A stretch of 64,000 bases of DNA, from the NCBI RefSeq assembly GCF_014898815.1, contig NW_026515450.1, forward strand, positions 434,001 to 498,000, given 5' to 3'. The notes under the pieces are model-generated. The model saw only the letters and a program-made list of their open reading frames with translations. It was not told the origin of the DNA and did no database searches. Of this stretch, positions 21,982-34,450 are shown one piece after another; position 1 is the first letter of the stretch; each line of letters begins with the position of its first letter. The translations under genes and the position numbers were made by a program. The stretch is from Panonychus citri. Its lineage: Eukaryota; Arthropoda; Arachnida; Trombidiformes; Tetranychidae.

Positions 21982-24900
21982 TTAATTAATACAGTCTCCA
22001 AGTAGAGGTGCTCTTTCATCAGTTAAGTGATTAAAAAATGATTTCCGATGATCAACTAAATTGTTGTAGTCTTGATTGTCATTAATCCAATAATCTGATG
22101 TACCTGAAAATGAATTTACTATTAATTATCATTGATAATTTTTTCATTCTGAATTTTCAAACAATTAAAATTAACAAAAACAAACAGGGATTGAATTACA
22201 ATCAATTTTAAATCAAATTAAATTAGATGAATCATTGATTGATTGATTGTTGCTGTTAATCTTTAGACAATCAAGAGGACGGATCAAGGGTAATGATGAT
22301 TAACTTTAAATTGAATTAATTGAGTTACAATTTCCCAATCAAATTGTTGTTTACAAATAAAAATAAACAATTTAAATCATAAATTGAATGAAAAACTTGA
22401 TGAATCTTCAGAAAACAATTAAACAACAAAAAATTAAAGGCTCAAGATTATTCAAACTTAATTCAATTATTATCCTGATTAACTGACATAAATTGGATTC
22501 ATTTTTGTTTTCCAATAACAATCAACTAATTTAAACAATTGAAACTAAACTAATTAGAATCGTAAACAACAATAATAATAATACACAAACAATTAAAGTT
22601 TGACGTTCAACAAAATAGCAAATGAAACAAAATAATAGTAACAAATTGTAAGCAATTAAAGTTAATCGATTTGATTAAATTTCACTGCAAATTTTCAAAC
22701 AATTAACTAACCTGGAGATTCTTGTTGATTGTGAATTGGATTAGGATTTGATTTAACTCCACTTGTAGTCTCCTTTAAAGCTTCATGATCAACAGTCAAT
22801 AAGTATAACCAAGCACCGAGTATACCACCAACATGAGGACCAACGATGCCCGCTGCCCACCAATAATGCCCACCGAGTGGTCTGTGAATAATTTAGAACA
22901 ATAATCAGCAATTAGAATCAACAATTAAGTTGACAGAATCAACAAAAACAAAAATAAAATCCAGTCCATCATATGATAAACAACAGAGATGAAGGTAAAG
23001 TTAATTGTAGCAAGATAATGATAATATTAATAAGATGATTGATTGAAAGCTAATTTGATTATCGTCAGTGACAATATTTAATATTCAATGTGAATAATCA
23101 AGTTAACCATAAACTATAAATAAGGATAAATTATCTCTCATGTTACTTGATTGTTGTCTGAAGATTAATTGTCCGAACAATGAAGCAAAAAAAAGTAAAC
23201 AACAATCAACTAATAATGTTGACCAGTGAAAGAAATAATTTAAAATAAAAAGTTATTTATATTCATTGGTTGATTGGAAAGGAGGGAAATTGAATGTCAA
23301 GTTTGATTAATCAAATAATCGGGTCATCAAATTATCATCATGATAATCAATGGTTATCATCATCATCAAGTTATAGATTAAGATAACGGTAATAATCAAC
23401 ATGGATTATGAGCAATTTAACTTATCAAACTGAGTTGATTGTTAGTCTACAATTGAAAATAAACAGGTAAAAGGTTTAAGGTATTTGATGGAGTAGAAAA
23501 TTAGTTCCTAAAGGTTCAATTGAATTGAATGATAATCATCATCATCATCATCATCAATAAGATAATAACTGATTGTCAGCAAGACAATTCCTAGACAATG
23601 GTGATTATCATGATGGTGATTAGGATGATAATGATGATGATAACTTACTGGAATGGTTCCCATCCGTATCTAACAAGAGCGGAAAACAATCGAGGAGCAA
23701 AATCCCTGGCGGGATTGAGAATAGCACCACAATTGTAATTAAATGCTGTTGGAATTCCGGTGATAATAACGGCGAAAAGAGCAGGTTGAGCAATTAGTGG
23801 AGCCTTAATTCCGTCTGAAACTGCGAGAATACCAAATAATAGTAATGAAGTACCAATCATCTGATTACCGATAATTATGGTTATCAGAAAATTAAGAAGA
23901 AGAAGAAAAGTTGAAAATAATGATTAACTTGAAATTCATTGAATTGTTATGGGAACAGTTTTATTCATCCCCATGATTATCGTTAACTTAATTATTCATT
24001 GTTCATTTACCTGATCAACAAATGCTCCTGGAATTGTAACAAAACGAGCTGGATAAGTGGCAAATATTTCACCGGTTATATTGGCCTGATGACTTGGATC
24101 AAAATGTTCAATCGCCTCGAAATGGTCAAGATAGACAACAGCTGATGCGAGGATTCCCCCAACGTACTGGGCAACAAGATAGTACCAAACTTTTGACCAT
24201 TTGAATTTACCAATTGCCGCCATTGCTGTTGTTACTGCTGGATTGAGATGAGCTCCTGTTTTATATTCAAGCAAACAAACAATTAGTAAATTGTATGAAA
24301 ACAATTGAATAATATAAATATGATTCATTTCAATAATATCAATTTAATTGTGATTAATGATCTTCATGTATTAATAAAAACATTTTGACTGTTGTTCATT
24401 TTTGACAGACTAATGAACTGAATTTTTAATGTATTGGAAATTGATTCTTGATCAAGGGTAAATATTTGCTGTTTGATGTAATTAAAATTAAAACAATTAA
24501 CCTTGATATTAACTGTCTAATTGTAATATTATCACTTTAATCAAGTAACAACATCCTGATAATCAGCCCGAAAGGAGGTATAAGGCAAATGGATTACAAA
24601 GTTTATTTTATCAAAGCATTTCTTTGACAAATCAACTGTTGTCATCAAATTGATTGTCATCATTATCTTAATCATGATTAGAGAGAGAGACATGAAATTA
24701 GAAGTGAGGAAATTTTTTTGATACAATGAATCAAGAGTTTTCAATTTGTTCATTCAAATTTAAACCGGATTAAGAGGATTAATTGCTGATAGAATTGAAA
24801 AAATATGACAGATAATTAAAAATTTGTTAACTAATCAACTACGAAATTGAAGAGGACAATCAACTTTAATCAAAGTGAATATTATATAGTTGATATGGTG

Positions 24901-27809
24901 ATAAATAATTATCTCATTAAATGTTGATCAGAATTCAGAATTCAGATCTTAATCTTCATTTGGAAAGGGGTGAATTTAAGATGGATGAAGATGAAAAGAC
25001 CACACACAAAATGGAAGATGATAAATGATGATGATAAGGATGAGAAAGAGGAAAAGAAAGAGTTCAAAAGGAGGAGGAACGGATAAGGAAATGAGGAGGA
25101 CAATTAACGGGCTCAGACCTTTAGCATCCTCATCACTCTGATGATGAGCAACACCATCAGAATCATGAGTTAATCAACTGAATTTTTGTTTTTCATCTTC
25201 TCCCAAAATTCAATGTTAATCAAATACTGAAACCATGATAATGATGATCAAAGTTAATGATAAAAAAAACCAGGTCATTGTGACGATAATTGTGTTGATG
25301 AGGATGAGTGTGTGTTCACTGTTAGATAAATCCGGTTATTCAATTTACAGTTAATTCTGACAATCAAGAGATCAATCAAGTGATATTATTATATATAAAA
25401 GTTGTAGAAATAAATTGTTGAAGAAGAGAGAGAAAAAAAATTAAACATGAAATGGAAAAAGTAAGAAAAAAAAATCAATTGATTGTTTATCCTTTTCAAA
25501 TCTTAATCATAATCTTAACAATCTTGTTGTTGTTGATTGTCATTGTATCATTACCATTGTATTTTAATTGTGTAACAATTCAAATGAATGACAAATTGAT
25601 ACCAGCAGGATAATTGTGATTTACAGACAGATCAGCCAGTTACATTTGTAATTGTAGTGGTTGTAACAATTTAAATAAATCAAAATTACAATTGATTAAC
25701 AGGATTTATTTTAAGAAAATCAGTAAATTGTAAGCCCAATAGTCAACAACAATCAAAGGTAAACATCATTTTCATTCAATCTTAATGAGAGACAGGTCAA
25801 TCATCATCATCATCATCAAGAATCAATTGAAATAATCAATTCGTTGATTACAGTTGATTAACATATAATTGGTGAAAATAAAAGTCTCAAACTAAGAGTA
25901 GTTACTTGTTGTTGTTGTTGATTAAGAATCGGAAAGGGGTTAATAATTTAGATGCTAATTGGTATTATTGTGATTAAGATTATTATTAGAATTGATTAGG
26001 TCAATAATTAGGTCAAGATCAATATTAACCGTTAAGTTATCATGATAATAAGAATGAAAAAAAAAAGGTTAGACTTGTTTTTAGGCTTATCCATCAATCG
26101 TTTTTACCGTTACTTTTTTTTCACAACGAAATCAAGTTTTGTTTCATTAATTGTTACGATTTTACTTTGACTTTGATTTAGAGGATCAACTTTTTTTTTC
26201 TTGATTGTTAAACATTGATGAGATTGGTGCTTTTTTTAATCATCTACTCCTTAACTTCACGGTTATCCTTCACAATCAAGAGCATCATTGTCAATTGATT
26301 AACAATGATAACAATTGATATTGTGTAAGTGTGAATGACTTTGATGATAAACTAGGAAGGCAATTGAATCAAAATTGATCATGATTGTCTGAAAATTTGT
26401 TGTATTACTGATTTGCTGGTGATGGTTTAAGATATGATTACTTGATGATACGATTGATTAATCATTTCATCAGTTTCTTTTTGTTCATCTTTAATTGTAA
26501 AATTAAACATTTCATCAACACCAAATTAGATATTACAATTGTTATTCATTCATTTTCTGCTAATTGTTAATATAATTATGTGATTATTATGATGCTGATC
26601 ATCATCATGGCGATGATTATGATGATTAACCTTTCAACTTTTATGAAATAAATTGTGTGTGTGTGTATATATGATTTGATAGTTGACATGACAATTAGTT
26701 TGAGATTTAATTAAATTGTTTCATTGATTAACCAAGAGGATGTATTTACGTTCATTGAACTTGATTTTTTTTCTCATTAATTTTTTGTTTCTCACTTACT
26801 ATCCTAATCCATTAAGATACCGTTTAAATTGAATCACACATGAGATGTTAAATTGTTACAATACGATTGTTGATTAAATAAATTGTTCATCATTAACAAA
26901 CGATTGGATAACAATGGTAATAATAATGATGATGAAAATAACAAAATAACAAAATGTAACTTTGAATACAATCAAATTGATTGAATTGGTGATGAAAACA
27001 GCAAAAAAAAACAAATCACAATTTAACTGATCACAATTAGTTAATTATGATAGTATAATGACTCAGAATTGTATTAATTAAGTAAAAGTTTTCTTTACAA
27101 CCTTAATGATAAATAAATGGAAACAAGTGATTAACTGATTGTCCATGATAAGATATAATATTTAGAGGGAAAACAATTAATAATAAACTTGAAAAAAATT
27201 AGAATCTAATCCAATTTATTAATTCAGGCTAATCAATTTAGTGCTAATTGTATTAATGAAAAGTTAACAAATCTAATCAATGAACAAAAAAAAAACCTAT
27301 TGGGTAATAACAATAATAATAATACTATGATTATGATTATGATGATGATGATTAAGGATAAGAGTAATTAGACAAATGAAAGTGAGTTAATTCAGTTGAT
27401 TGATCTAATTACCTGAGATTGAGATGGTCGCTGATACACCAATTAAAACACCGGTGGCAAAGCAAAAATTAACCGCCATGTAATCAAATCGATCACCTTG
27501 TTGAGTCCTTAATTTATATGCTGCGGTCGCTGCATCACCCAAGGCCTGAATAGAATCACAGACAATGTAAACAAAAGAGGTTAAAGGTTAACCTGTTTAC
27601 TAAAATTGGAGGTTAATTGTTATTACTGATTAATTACAACTTACGATTACGAAAAAGGTACCAATCATTTCAGCGAGAAATTGTTTACAAGTTTTAGATG
27701 CTAGGGAACCTTTAACCCTATTGGAAAGTTGATTGGAACGAGAAAGAAATTTTCTCACTGGTTGATTAACTGTAGATGTTGGTGGTTGAGGTGATGGAGA
27801 TGAAGACAT
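21982..27809 (-). CDS. AQP: Aquaglyceroporin (AQP3/7/9/10-like)
   Basis: Channel of the MIP family for water and small solutes such as glycerol in the plasma membrane. Six exons on the minus strand: 27645-27809, 27413-27545, 24011-24255, 23649-23860, 22712-22881 and 21982-22103. They total 1,047 nt in one frame (348 residues). Membrane half 1 contains QFLAEMIGTFFV and the first NPA box (GAHLNPAVT); half 2 contains the second (NCGAILNPARDFAPRL). The aspartate after the second NPA-Arg is the usual mark of glycerol-permeable members. The second half also has RYGWEPF, GGHYWWAA and GPHVGGILGAWLY, typical of the family, then a hydrophilic tail of about 90 residues. Intron 2 (about 3.2 kb) contains arm B of the inverted duplication. 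The start codon lies about 1 kb from the divergent INTS3 start. Confidence 0.94.
26288..27224 (+). repeat. Inverted duplication, right copy, segment B (inside aquaporin intron 2)
   Basis: Near-identical inverted partner of 11546-12484. The 13.8 kb between the two B arms holds the ACOX gene, the cysteine-repeat gene, the possible small membrane protein and aquaporin exons 3-6. Confidence 0.92.
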
Positions 27810-28080
27810 GATTAAATTTTCGTGTTAAATTGAACACACAATTAAAATGATTGCGAAAATAAAGAGAAACGAAAAAAGAAAAATTCGAGAAAATAAACAA
27901 GATAATTTTTCTCCAAACAAAACAACTCAATACACTATGGAAAAAGAGTTTACTGTTAACAACAAGAAGGAAGAGAGTTTAACTGAACACTGATTATCCT
28001 CAGATTTATCATCTTCTATTTTAATACAACTTTTTTTTTCTCAATTTCAAAAATAGAATCAGAATCAGAATCAGAACCAG
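27225..28080. other. 856-bp block present only in the right copy (aquaporin exons 1-2 and 5' region)
   Basis: In the left copy segments A and B are directly adjacent near 11545. In the right copy they are separated by this block, which carries aquaporin exons 1 and 2 and the sequence upstream of its ATG. Deletion from the left copy after duplication is the simplest explanation, because aquaporin exons 1-2 are needed to complete a conserved gene in the right copy. Confidence 0.8.
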
Positions 28081-28104
28081 AACAAAAAAAAGAACAAAAA
28101 AACT

Positions 28105-28114
28105 GCGCCATCTG
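28105..28114 (+). promoter_or_regulatory. Promoter motif GCGCCATCTG of INTS3 (divergent with the aquaporin)
   Basis: Lies in the roughly 1-kb gap between the aquaporin and INTS3 start codons, about 300 bases from the aquaporin ATG. It has the same orientation relative to INTS3 as the motif at CCT6. Confidence 0.5.
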
Positions 28115-28202
28115 TTGTTCCATTCAACTAACTTTTGTTTTCGAATTTTTTCCTTTTTCAATTTACCGCTTTTCTTTTTATTCTCTTTCTCTACCATCCA
28201 AT

Positions 28203-28226
28203 GTATCGATATAAAAATATCGATAC
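28203..28226. promoter_or_regulatory. Inverted TATCGATA pair (DRE-like palindrome), right copy
   Basis: Arms GTATCGATAT and ATATCGATAC with an AAAA spacer. Both arms are preserved exactly in the duplicated copy at 11408-11431, although the DNA around them has diverged. This suggests constraint or a slow-evolving hairpin. Confidence 0.55.
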
Positions 28227-28812
28227 TTGAATTCTAAATTTTGTCTCTTTTTCTCTCTCTTTTCTCTCATTTCAATTTCTACTGTCCATTTGAGCTCTTT
28301 GAGAATTTTGTTTCTTTTTCTCTTGTTTAATTGTTACAATTTAAATGTTTAATTGTGATTATTGGGTCTCTTTTAGCAATCATCTTAAATTACCTGATCT
28401 TATTAATCTAAAAAGACTTTTGCCAAATTCTAAATTATCTTATTGTCATTGTGATACAAAATTATTCTATCACTGCTGCTACTGCAGCTTCCACACACCA
28501 ACATAGTCTTACTTTCACTTCTCTCTTTTTCTCTTTCTTTCTATTTTATTTTCTACTCTCTTTAGTGTTAATTCTCTTTCTTCCTTCTCTTTCTTTTTTC
28601 TTGTCTCTCTCTCTCTCTTTCTTTCTATTTTTCCCTTTGGTTTACACTCTCCTTTAACTTCTCTCTTTGGACCTTTTTACTTTTTTTCTTCTATTGCTCT
28701 CTCTCTCTCTTTCTCTTGATTTCTCTCTGTTTCATCTTATTGCTTCTTCTCCCAACTTGCTGTTTTATTTTCTATTCTGTTCTGGTTCAAAGTTTAAGGC
28801 TGGGAACACGAG

Positions 28813-31800
28813 ATGGAAACAAGAATTCAAACTAATTCCAATAGATTCCCTTTACTCAATTTAAATCCGATTGAATGTAAAGAGGATATTGACGAAGTAA
28901 TTATTCCACAATTTATTCAAATTTTCATCATCATCATCATCATCACACTTTCATCATTCTCCTATTCCCCTTCCCTTCTGAACCCTTTAAATTTTTTTTT
29001 CTCTTGACTCTTTTTCTCTAGTTATTTCTCATTAACATCTCAATCTTTTCTTATATAACCATCTCCCTCCGTTAATTTCCTTTATTTTTTCCCTCATGTT
29101 TACTCTCTCTCTCTCTCTCTCTTTCACCAAATTCATCTTTCTATCCCTTTTAATCCATTGTTTGTTTTACCTTCTTACACCAACTTTTTCTTTCAATTTA
29201 TTCTCTCCTAATGTAAACTCTTTTTCTTCTCTTTTTTTCTCTTCAGCGTTTTGAAAAATCTTATATAATTCTGCAAGATTTAATCAAAGGATCTTCAGAA
29301 TCAGAAGCTCATGATACATTAATGGCAACGGTTAGTTAACATTTTATTTTCTCCCTTAAAACTTATAATTAAACCTTTGATATTTATCTTTTTTCTTTCT
29401 TTCTTATTCCTCTAGGTCTCCAAAAGCACACAAGATCATGATAATGTTTGTCTCGGACTATTGACCAGTATTCTTGTTGATCCTACAAATGCTTCTAGAG
29501 TAAGTGATCAATCTATTACCTTATCCATGTTGTCAAAAATGTAAAAACTTTTCTATTCTAACATCAAATTTGTTATTCTTTTCTCCTTCTCAGTATTATC
29601 GAGATTTAACTTATGTTTCCAGAGATGGAATGAATCTTGTGATAACCTTTTTAAATCATATTATCTTAGAGAGATACCCAAAGCTACACGACGTTAGCCG
29701 TGGTCAGGTAAGTTTCTTTCCTTCTCAAGCTTTTTTAGCGTACTAATTGTGATTCTTGTTCGTTTTTTTTATTCTCTTCCTCCATCTTTTCCACTATTTA
29801 TATTGCCACTCCTTTTCCCTCCTTTACCTTTCTTTTGTTCTCCATTAAAGTTAATTTGGGTTCTTAGGGAGCTGATTAAAAACTCAATTACAGCCTGTGA
29901 AACTATTGCTATAGCTTTACTTCGTCAAATAGCTGGTGGTGATATTTCAATTAAAAATTTATGGTTAACCGAGAAAATGTTGGACCTTTTAATAGACAAT
30001 CGTGCTTGGCTTGATAAAAATAGTCTACTAATAGCCATATCAGTTTACACCTATTTAAGATTAATTGTTGACCATGGATCACCCAATTTAACCCTAATCC
30101 GTCAAAAAGAAATCGATTTGTGTAGCTCTTTATTGAAAGAGAAATTTACTGATTGCCTGGTCATCGGTCGAGATTTAGTTCGTTTACTTCAAAATGTTGC
30201 CCGAATACCCGAGTTTGAGAAAATATGGAAAGACATTTTCACCAATCCAACCTCATTATCTCCCAATTTTCAAGGAGTCTTGCAACTTATGCAAGCTCGA
30301 ACGTCCAGAAGATTTCTTCAATGTCGATTAACTCCTGATATGGAGAAGAAAATTGTTTATATTACCTCTCTTGTTAAATTTGGCCAACAAAGGCGATACC
30401 AGGAATGGTTTCAACGTCAATATTTATCTACACCCGAAAGTCAATCTCTTCGCTGTGATTTAATTCGTTACATTTGTGGTGTTATTCATCCCTCAAATGA
30501 AGTTCTCTGCTCTGAAATCATTCCTAGATGGGCAATCATCGGTTGGATTCTTTCCTCATGTACCTCAAATGTTGCTGCAGCTAATGCCAAACTCTCCCTT
30601 TTCTATGATTGGCTTTTTTACGACAAAGAAAAAGATAATATCATGAACATAGAACCAGCCATTTTGGTCATGTTCCATTCAATGAGAAATCATTCGGTGA
30701 TCACTGTTGGTTTATTGGACTTTCTATGTCGAGTATGTTGTTGCTTTTTTTTCTCCAATTGATTTACTTTCTCTATTCAATCTCAATTGATTTTTCAGTA
30801 ATTTATCTTATATTATTCTGGAAAAGTCATCAGTCAAATTTACTGACTAATCTTGACATTTCTCTTATTCTTCTTTGTTTCTTTCTATTTCTTTTGAGAT
30901 GAATTAATCTTTCACTTTGACTAATAACATTCAATTTATTCTTAATTTTTTTCTCTCAATTTCTCTTCAGATTGTAACTCAATTTTGTCCCAGTTTAGCG
31001 ACACAAGTGAAACAAGGAGTTAGCACATCATTATCACAGATTTTAGAAAAAGAGTTTGCCCGTAAGATTGTTTTCCATTGTTTTCATTTTAATTGATTAG
31101 TTTATTCTCCTTCTAATCAATTAAATGACCAATCCTTTAATTGTAATGTAACTTTTATTTTCCCTTTGTTTTACAGATCATTATCATCACTATTTGAAAG
31201 TCCCAAATTGGATCCTGAGCTTCGTTCATTAATAAGAGAAACTTTTCCAGAATTTTGTAGCTCAGTTAACGATATAAACGTTATTCATAATTCTATTCCT
31301 GGAACAGTTGAAACTATTCCAATTCGTGATAATGTTGAAATAATTCTTGACTCACCTAAAACAAATAACCATAATAATGATATCGATATTTCAGAGAATA
31401 GGTTCAGTGATGATGAAAGTGATATCAGTTCAAATTCTAATGGGGGATCAGCTCCTCACCAAGACAATTTAGATAAAAAATTGATTACTGATAACTCAAT
31501 AAACGAGGAAAGTGTAAATTGTACAGATAAGAAAACGTTAAATGGACCAGTAGCCTTTTCTAGGAATACATTTGATACAAATCTTTCTCGTTTAAACGGT
31601 GAATTAAGGTCTACAGTATTAGCTCTTGAAGAGTCAAAGTAAGTAATAACAATGCTGAGTAACGAATCTTAATCAATTATATATCTATCCAATCGACTAA
31701 TTAATATTTTTCTTTTATTGTTTTTCTCTCTTCAGAGATAATGAAACTCGATGTGAATTGATGGAAAAAATTTTACAACTAATTCTACAAGATGATGAAT

Positions 31801-34086
31801 TTGGTGATGATTCAACTTTACCTGATTGTATTTTATATGCTCTACGTGATGAGTTAGCCAAATCAATATTTCCCGATTGTCCCGATGAAGAAGCTCTTGA
31901 AGAGTCGATTGGGTCACCCTTATTTGTTATTTTTCGCAATTTATGTCAAACACCGGAAGAAAATCCTAACAGAGTTCCTATACTTTCCCTTCTCAATGAG
32001 ATGTCATCAAGTCAACCCTCAATTGGTTATTTACTTTTATATTATATGAAGGTTAGCAAAAGTTACGATGGAAAGGTATCACCTTATCGAGATTTTGCCA
32101 AATCTCTAGGTAAAGATTTAAAAAACTGCCTTCTCATCGATCTAAAAGCTTGCGCAGACTATGATGATATTAACTTATTTTGCTACCTGATACCCGATAT
32201 ATTCAATCATTTTCCAATGATTGCCAATAATCCAGATCTATTACATCTTATTGTTTCCTGTATTGATTCAAGTCAATTACAAGAACTGGTTTGTCTTATT
32301 TTACAAGGAAGCTTGAAAATGTTTCGTAAAGATGGTCTCCTATCTCTTTTAAGTAAGTTTCACCCAACAAAGTGAATTCATTTCAACCTGAAAGTTGATC
32401 AACCTTCACCCAATTAACACTTTGATAATCATTTTCCCAATTATTGATACAATTGTGTTTCTTTTTATCTCTTTACAACTTCTTTAATCATGTAACTGTT
32501 TAATAATTGTATTTTTCTTTCTCATTTCGTCCTCTTTCAGATGCTAGTCTTGAATGGGAAACTTTCGAGCAATTTTGTCTTTGGCAACTTTTTGTTGCTC
32601 ATTCAATGCCTGTTGAATATATACTTCCTATCCTTCCGAAATTGGAATTTCAAAGTGAGTGTCTATCTTTTTTTCCCTTGTTTTTTTCCTACTACTTTGA
32701 GACTAATCGATTTCTTGTATCTCTCTCTCTCTCTCTCGCTCCCTCTAATGTTTTCCCCATCCACAGAACATTCTGAAGCTCTCACCAACATATTATTACT
32801 CATTAAAAGGGAAGAACCAAGTCAGGAGCTTTTAAAACATATAATTAGCCGTGATGCCCGGGAAAAGGATCATTTTGTTGTATCTTTGTTAAAATATTGG
32901 ACCAGTACTAGTTACATGGAGGAATTAGCCAAATTATTAGGCACACAATTAAATAAACAAAACGTAACGAAACGTAAAAGGTAAACAATCAACTTTTTTT
33001 CCCTTCTATGTTTTTATTTTCTATTTAAATTCAGTTTGGTAAAAAAAAGTAATTAATTGTTTTTCTTTATCATTTTTACTATTTTATCTCCTCAGGCCTG
33101 CAAATAACAAAGTCTCTTTACCAACTAGTGCAGAACAAATTTTAATTTATTTAGATCAATTAAGGCAAACAAATATGAATAGTAAATGTAAGTTTAACTA
33201 ATTTTTCTTCCTCCAAGAAAAAAACTTTGACTATCTTTATATTAATTTTCTTTGTTGTGTCTTTTCTGTTTCTTAATCAATATAACAGTTTTTACCCACG
33301 AATCAATCCAAAAAGCTTTAATATCTACACAAGAGATTTGTAGTGATACTCAAAAAACAAGGTAAGTCAAAGACAAACAACAATAATTACTAACACAAAA
33401 AACATATAACATAAACTTGAAGAGAATCCTCTGTAGATTTATCTCTTTCATACATAACATTCAAAGTAAACATAAGAACCTTATTATAAGCCATTTATAT
33501 TTTCGTTTATGTTTAATATTACCTGGATATTTGATCAATGTTAACCTTAACAAGATCGAGATATTTGTGAATCTTTTTAAATTGTTGATTAATTTCAAAG
33601 AGAAAGGTTTTTTTCTTCTATGTAAACACTAACTGTTGTTTTTTTTATTCTATTTTTAACTTGAATATCCATAGGTTTAGTGATCTTTTCGCACTAATAG
33701 ATGACCACGATTCTAAACCGAAAAGAGGGAAAACATCAAATAAAAGAACAAAACACAAAAAAGTTACAGATACTGAAAGTGAAACAGAAGCATCTGAGGT
33801 AAGTTAATTGTGTTCACTTGATTAACAACAAGTAACTCATTTTCCGTGAAATTAACACAGTCAATCAATCATCATGATGTTAAATTATAATTGTTATAAT
33901 ATAATTTTCATTATACGTCATTAACAACTAATTGATTATTATTCTAATTTCTTTTTCTTTCTTTCTCTCTCTCTCTCTCTTTTAATTTGTTAAATCCAGG
34001 AGGAAACAACACCAGTTAAGAAAGAAAATAAGTCATCGACTCCCAGAAAGAAAAGGAAAACCATAGTAGCTTCTGATTCTGATTAG
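28813..34086 (+). CDS. INTS3: Integrator complex subunit 3
   Basis: Nuclear subunit of the Integrator complex, which cleaves snRNA precursors and attenuates RNA polymerase II transcription; INTS3 also forms the SOSS DNA-repair complex. Fourteen exons: 28813-28896, 29247-29330, 29416-29499, 29594-29707, 29851-30732, 30971-31061, 31177-31638, 31736-32352, 32541-32654, 32767-32980, 33096-33187, 33289-33361, 33675-33798 and 34000-34086. Diagnostic blocks are LRQIAGGDISIKNLWL, YTYLRLIVDH, GRDLVRLLQNVARIPEF, LTPDMEKK, FGQQRRYQEWFQRQYLSTP, LRCDLIRYICGVIHPSNEVL and MNIEPAILVM. The C-terminus is basic/serine-rich (PRKKRK then DSD). The sum is 3,122 nt, one base short of 1,041 codons. Every junction keeps frame except exon 6 to exon 7, where one base is missing. 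Exons 1-3 are each exactly 84 nt in phase 0. Confidence 0.93.
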
Positions 34087-34417
34087 TATCCAAACAATCA
34101 GATACGTTTTTTTTTCTTCTCTATCTTCACAAATCATCTCAATACAATTTCATCTTTATATATGTGTATAACAATCAACAATCAAAACAAAAACCGTTGT
34201 CCTCATCTCTGTCAATTGTCCCCCTTCTCCCATCAGATCAACAAAAACTACACCACCATCACCACCCAATCCATTTATATAAAATTTTGTTTCCAAATGA
34301 AAGAAAAAATTTGTCAACCCATCAAATCAAATTCACCAACCATGACATTGTAAATACCTATGCAATCGCCTCTCATTGTTTACATAAATGTTAACAAATC
34401 ATCAACTCTCTAAATTT

Positions 34418-34423
34418 AATAAA
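34418..34423 (+). terminator. AATAAA between INTS3 and the four-TM gene
   Basis: This signal is about 330 bases after the INTS3 stop and only 28 bases before the start codon of the next gene on the same strand. INTS3 3' UTR and downstream 5' UTR must therefore overlap, unless INTS3 ends earlier. Confidence 0.4.
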
Positions 34424-34450
34424 TTGTTTACGTTTTTGCTAATTAAATGA

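Larger units (their letters stand above)
28081..29248 (+). repeat. Inverted duplication, right copy, segment A (INTS3 5' end)
   Basis: Inverted partner of 10455-11545: the intergenic aquaporin/INTS3 promoter, the pyrimidine-rich INTS3 5' UTR, exon 1 and intron 1. This is taken as the source copy because the exon 1 peptide aligns with the N-terminus of INTS3 in other animals just before the conserved domain. Confidence 0.9.

Noticed and set aside
24541..24753. 70-residue minus-strand frame in aquaporin intron 2
   Set aside because: It does not match any aquaporin segment and splicing already gives a complete channel without it.
28451..28864. Hydrophobic open frames starting MIQNYS... in both arms of the duplication (also 10832-11200 on the minus strand)
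   Set aside because: They lie in the pyrimidine-rich 5' UTR. Their Leu/Phe/Ser content comes from CT-rich sequence, and they shift frame between the two copies, so they are not protein-coding.
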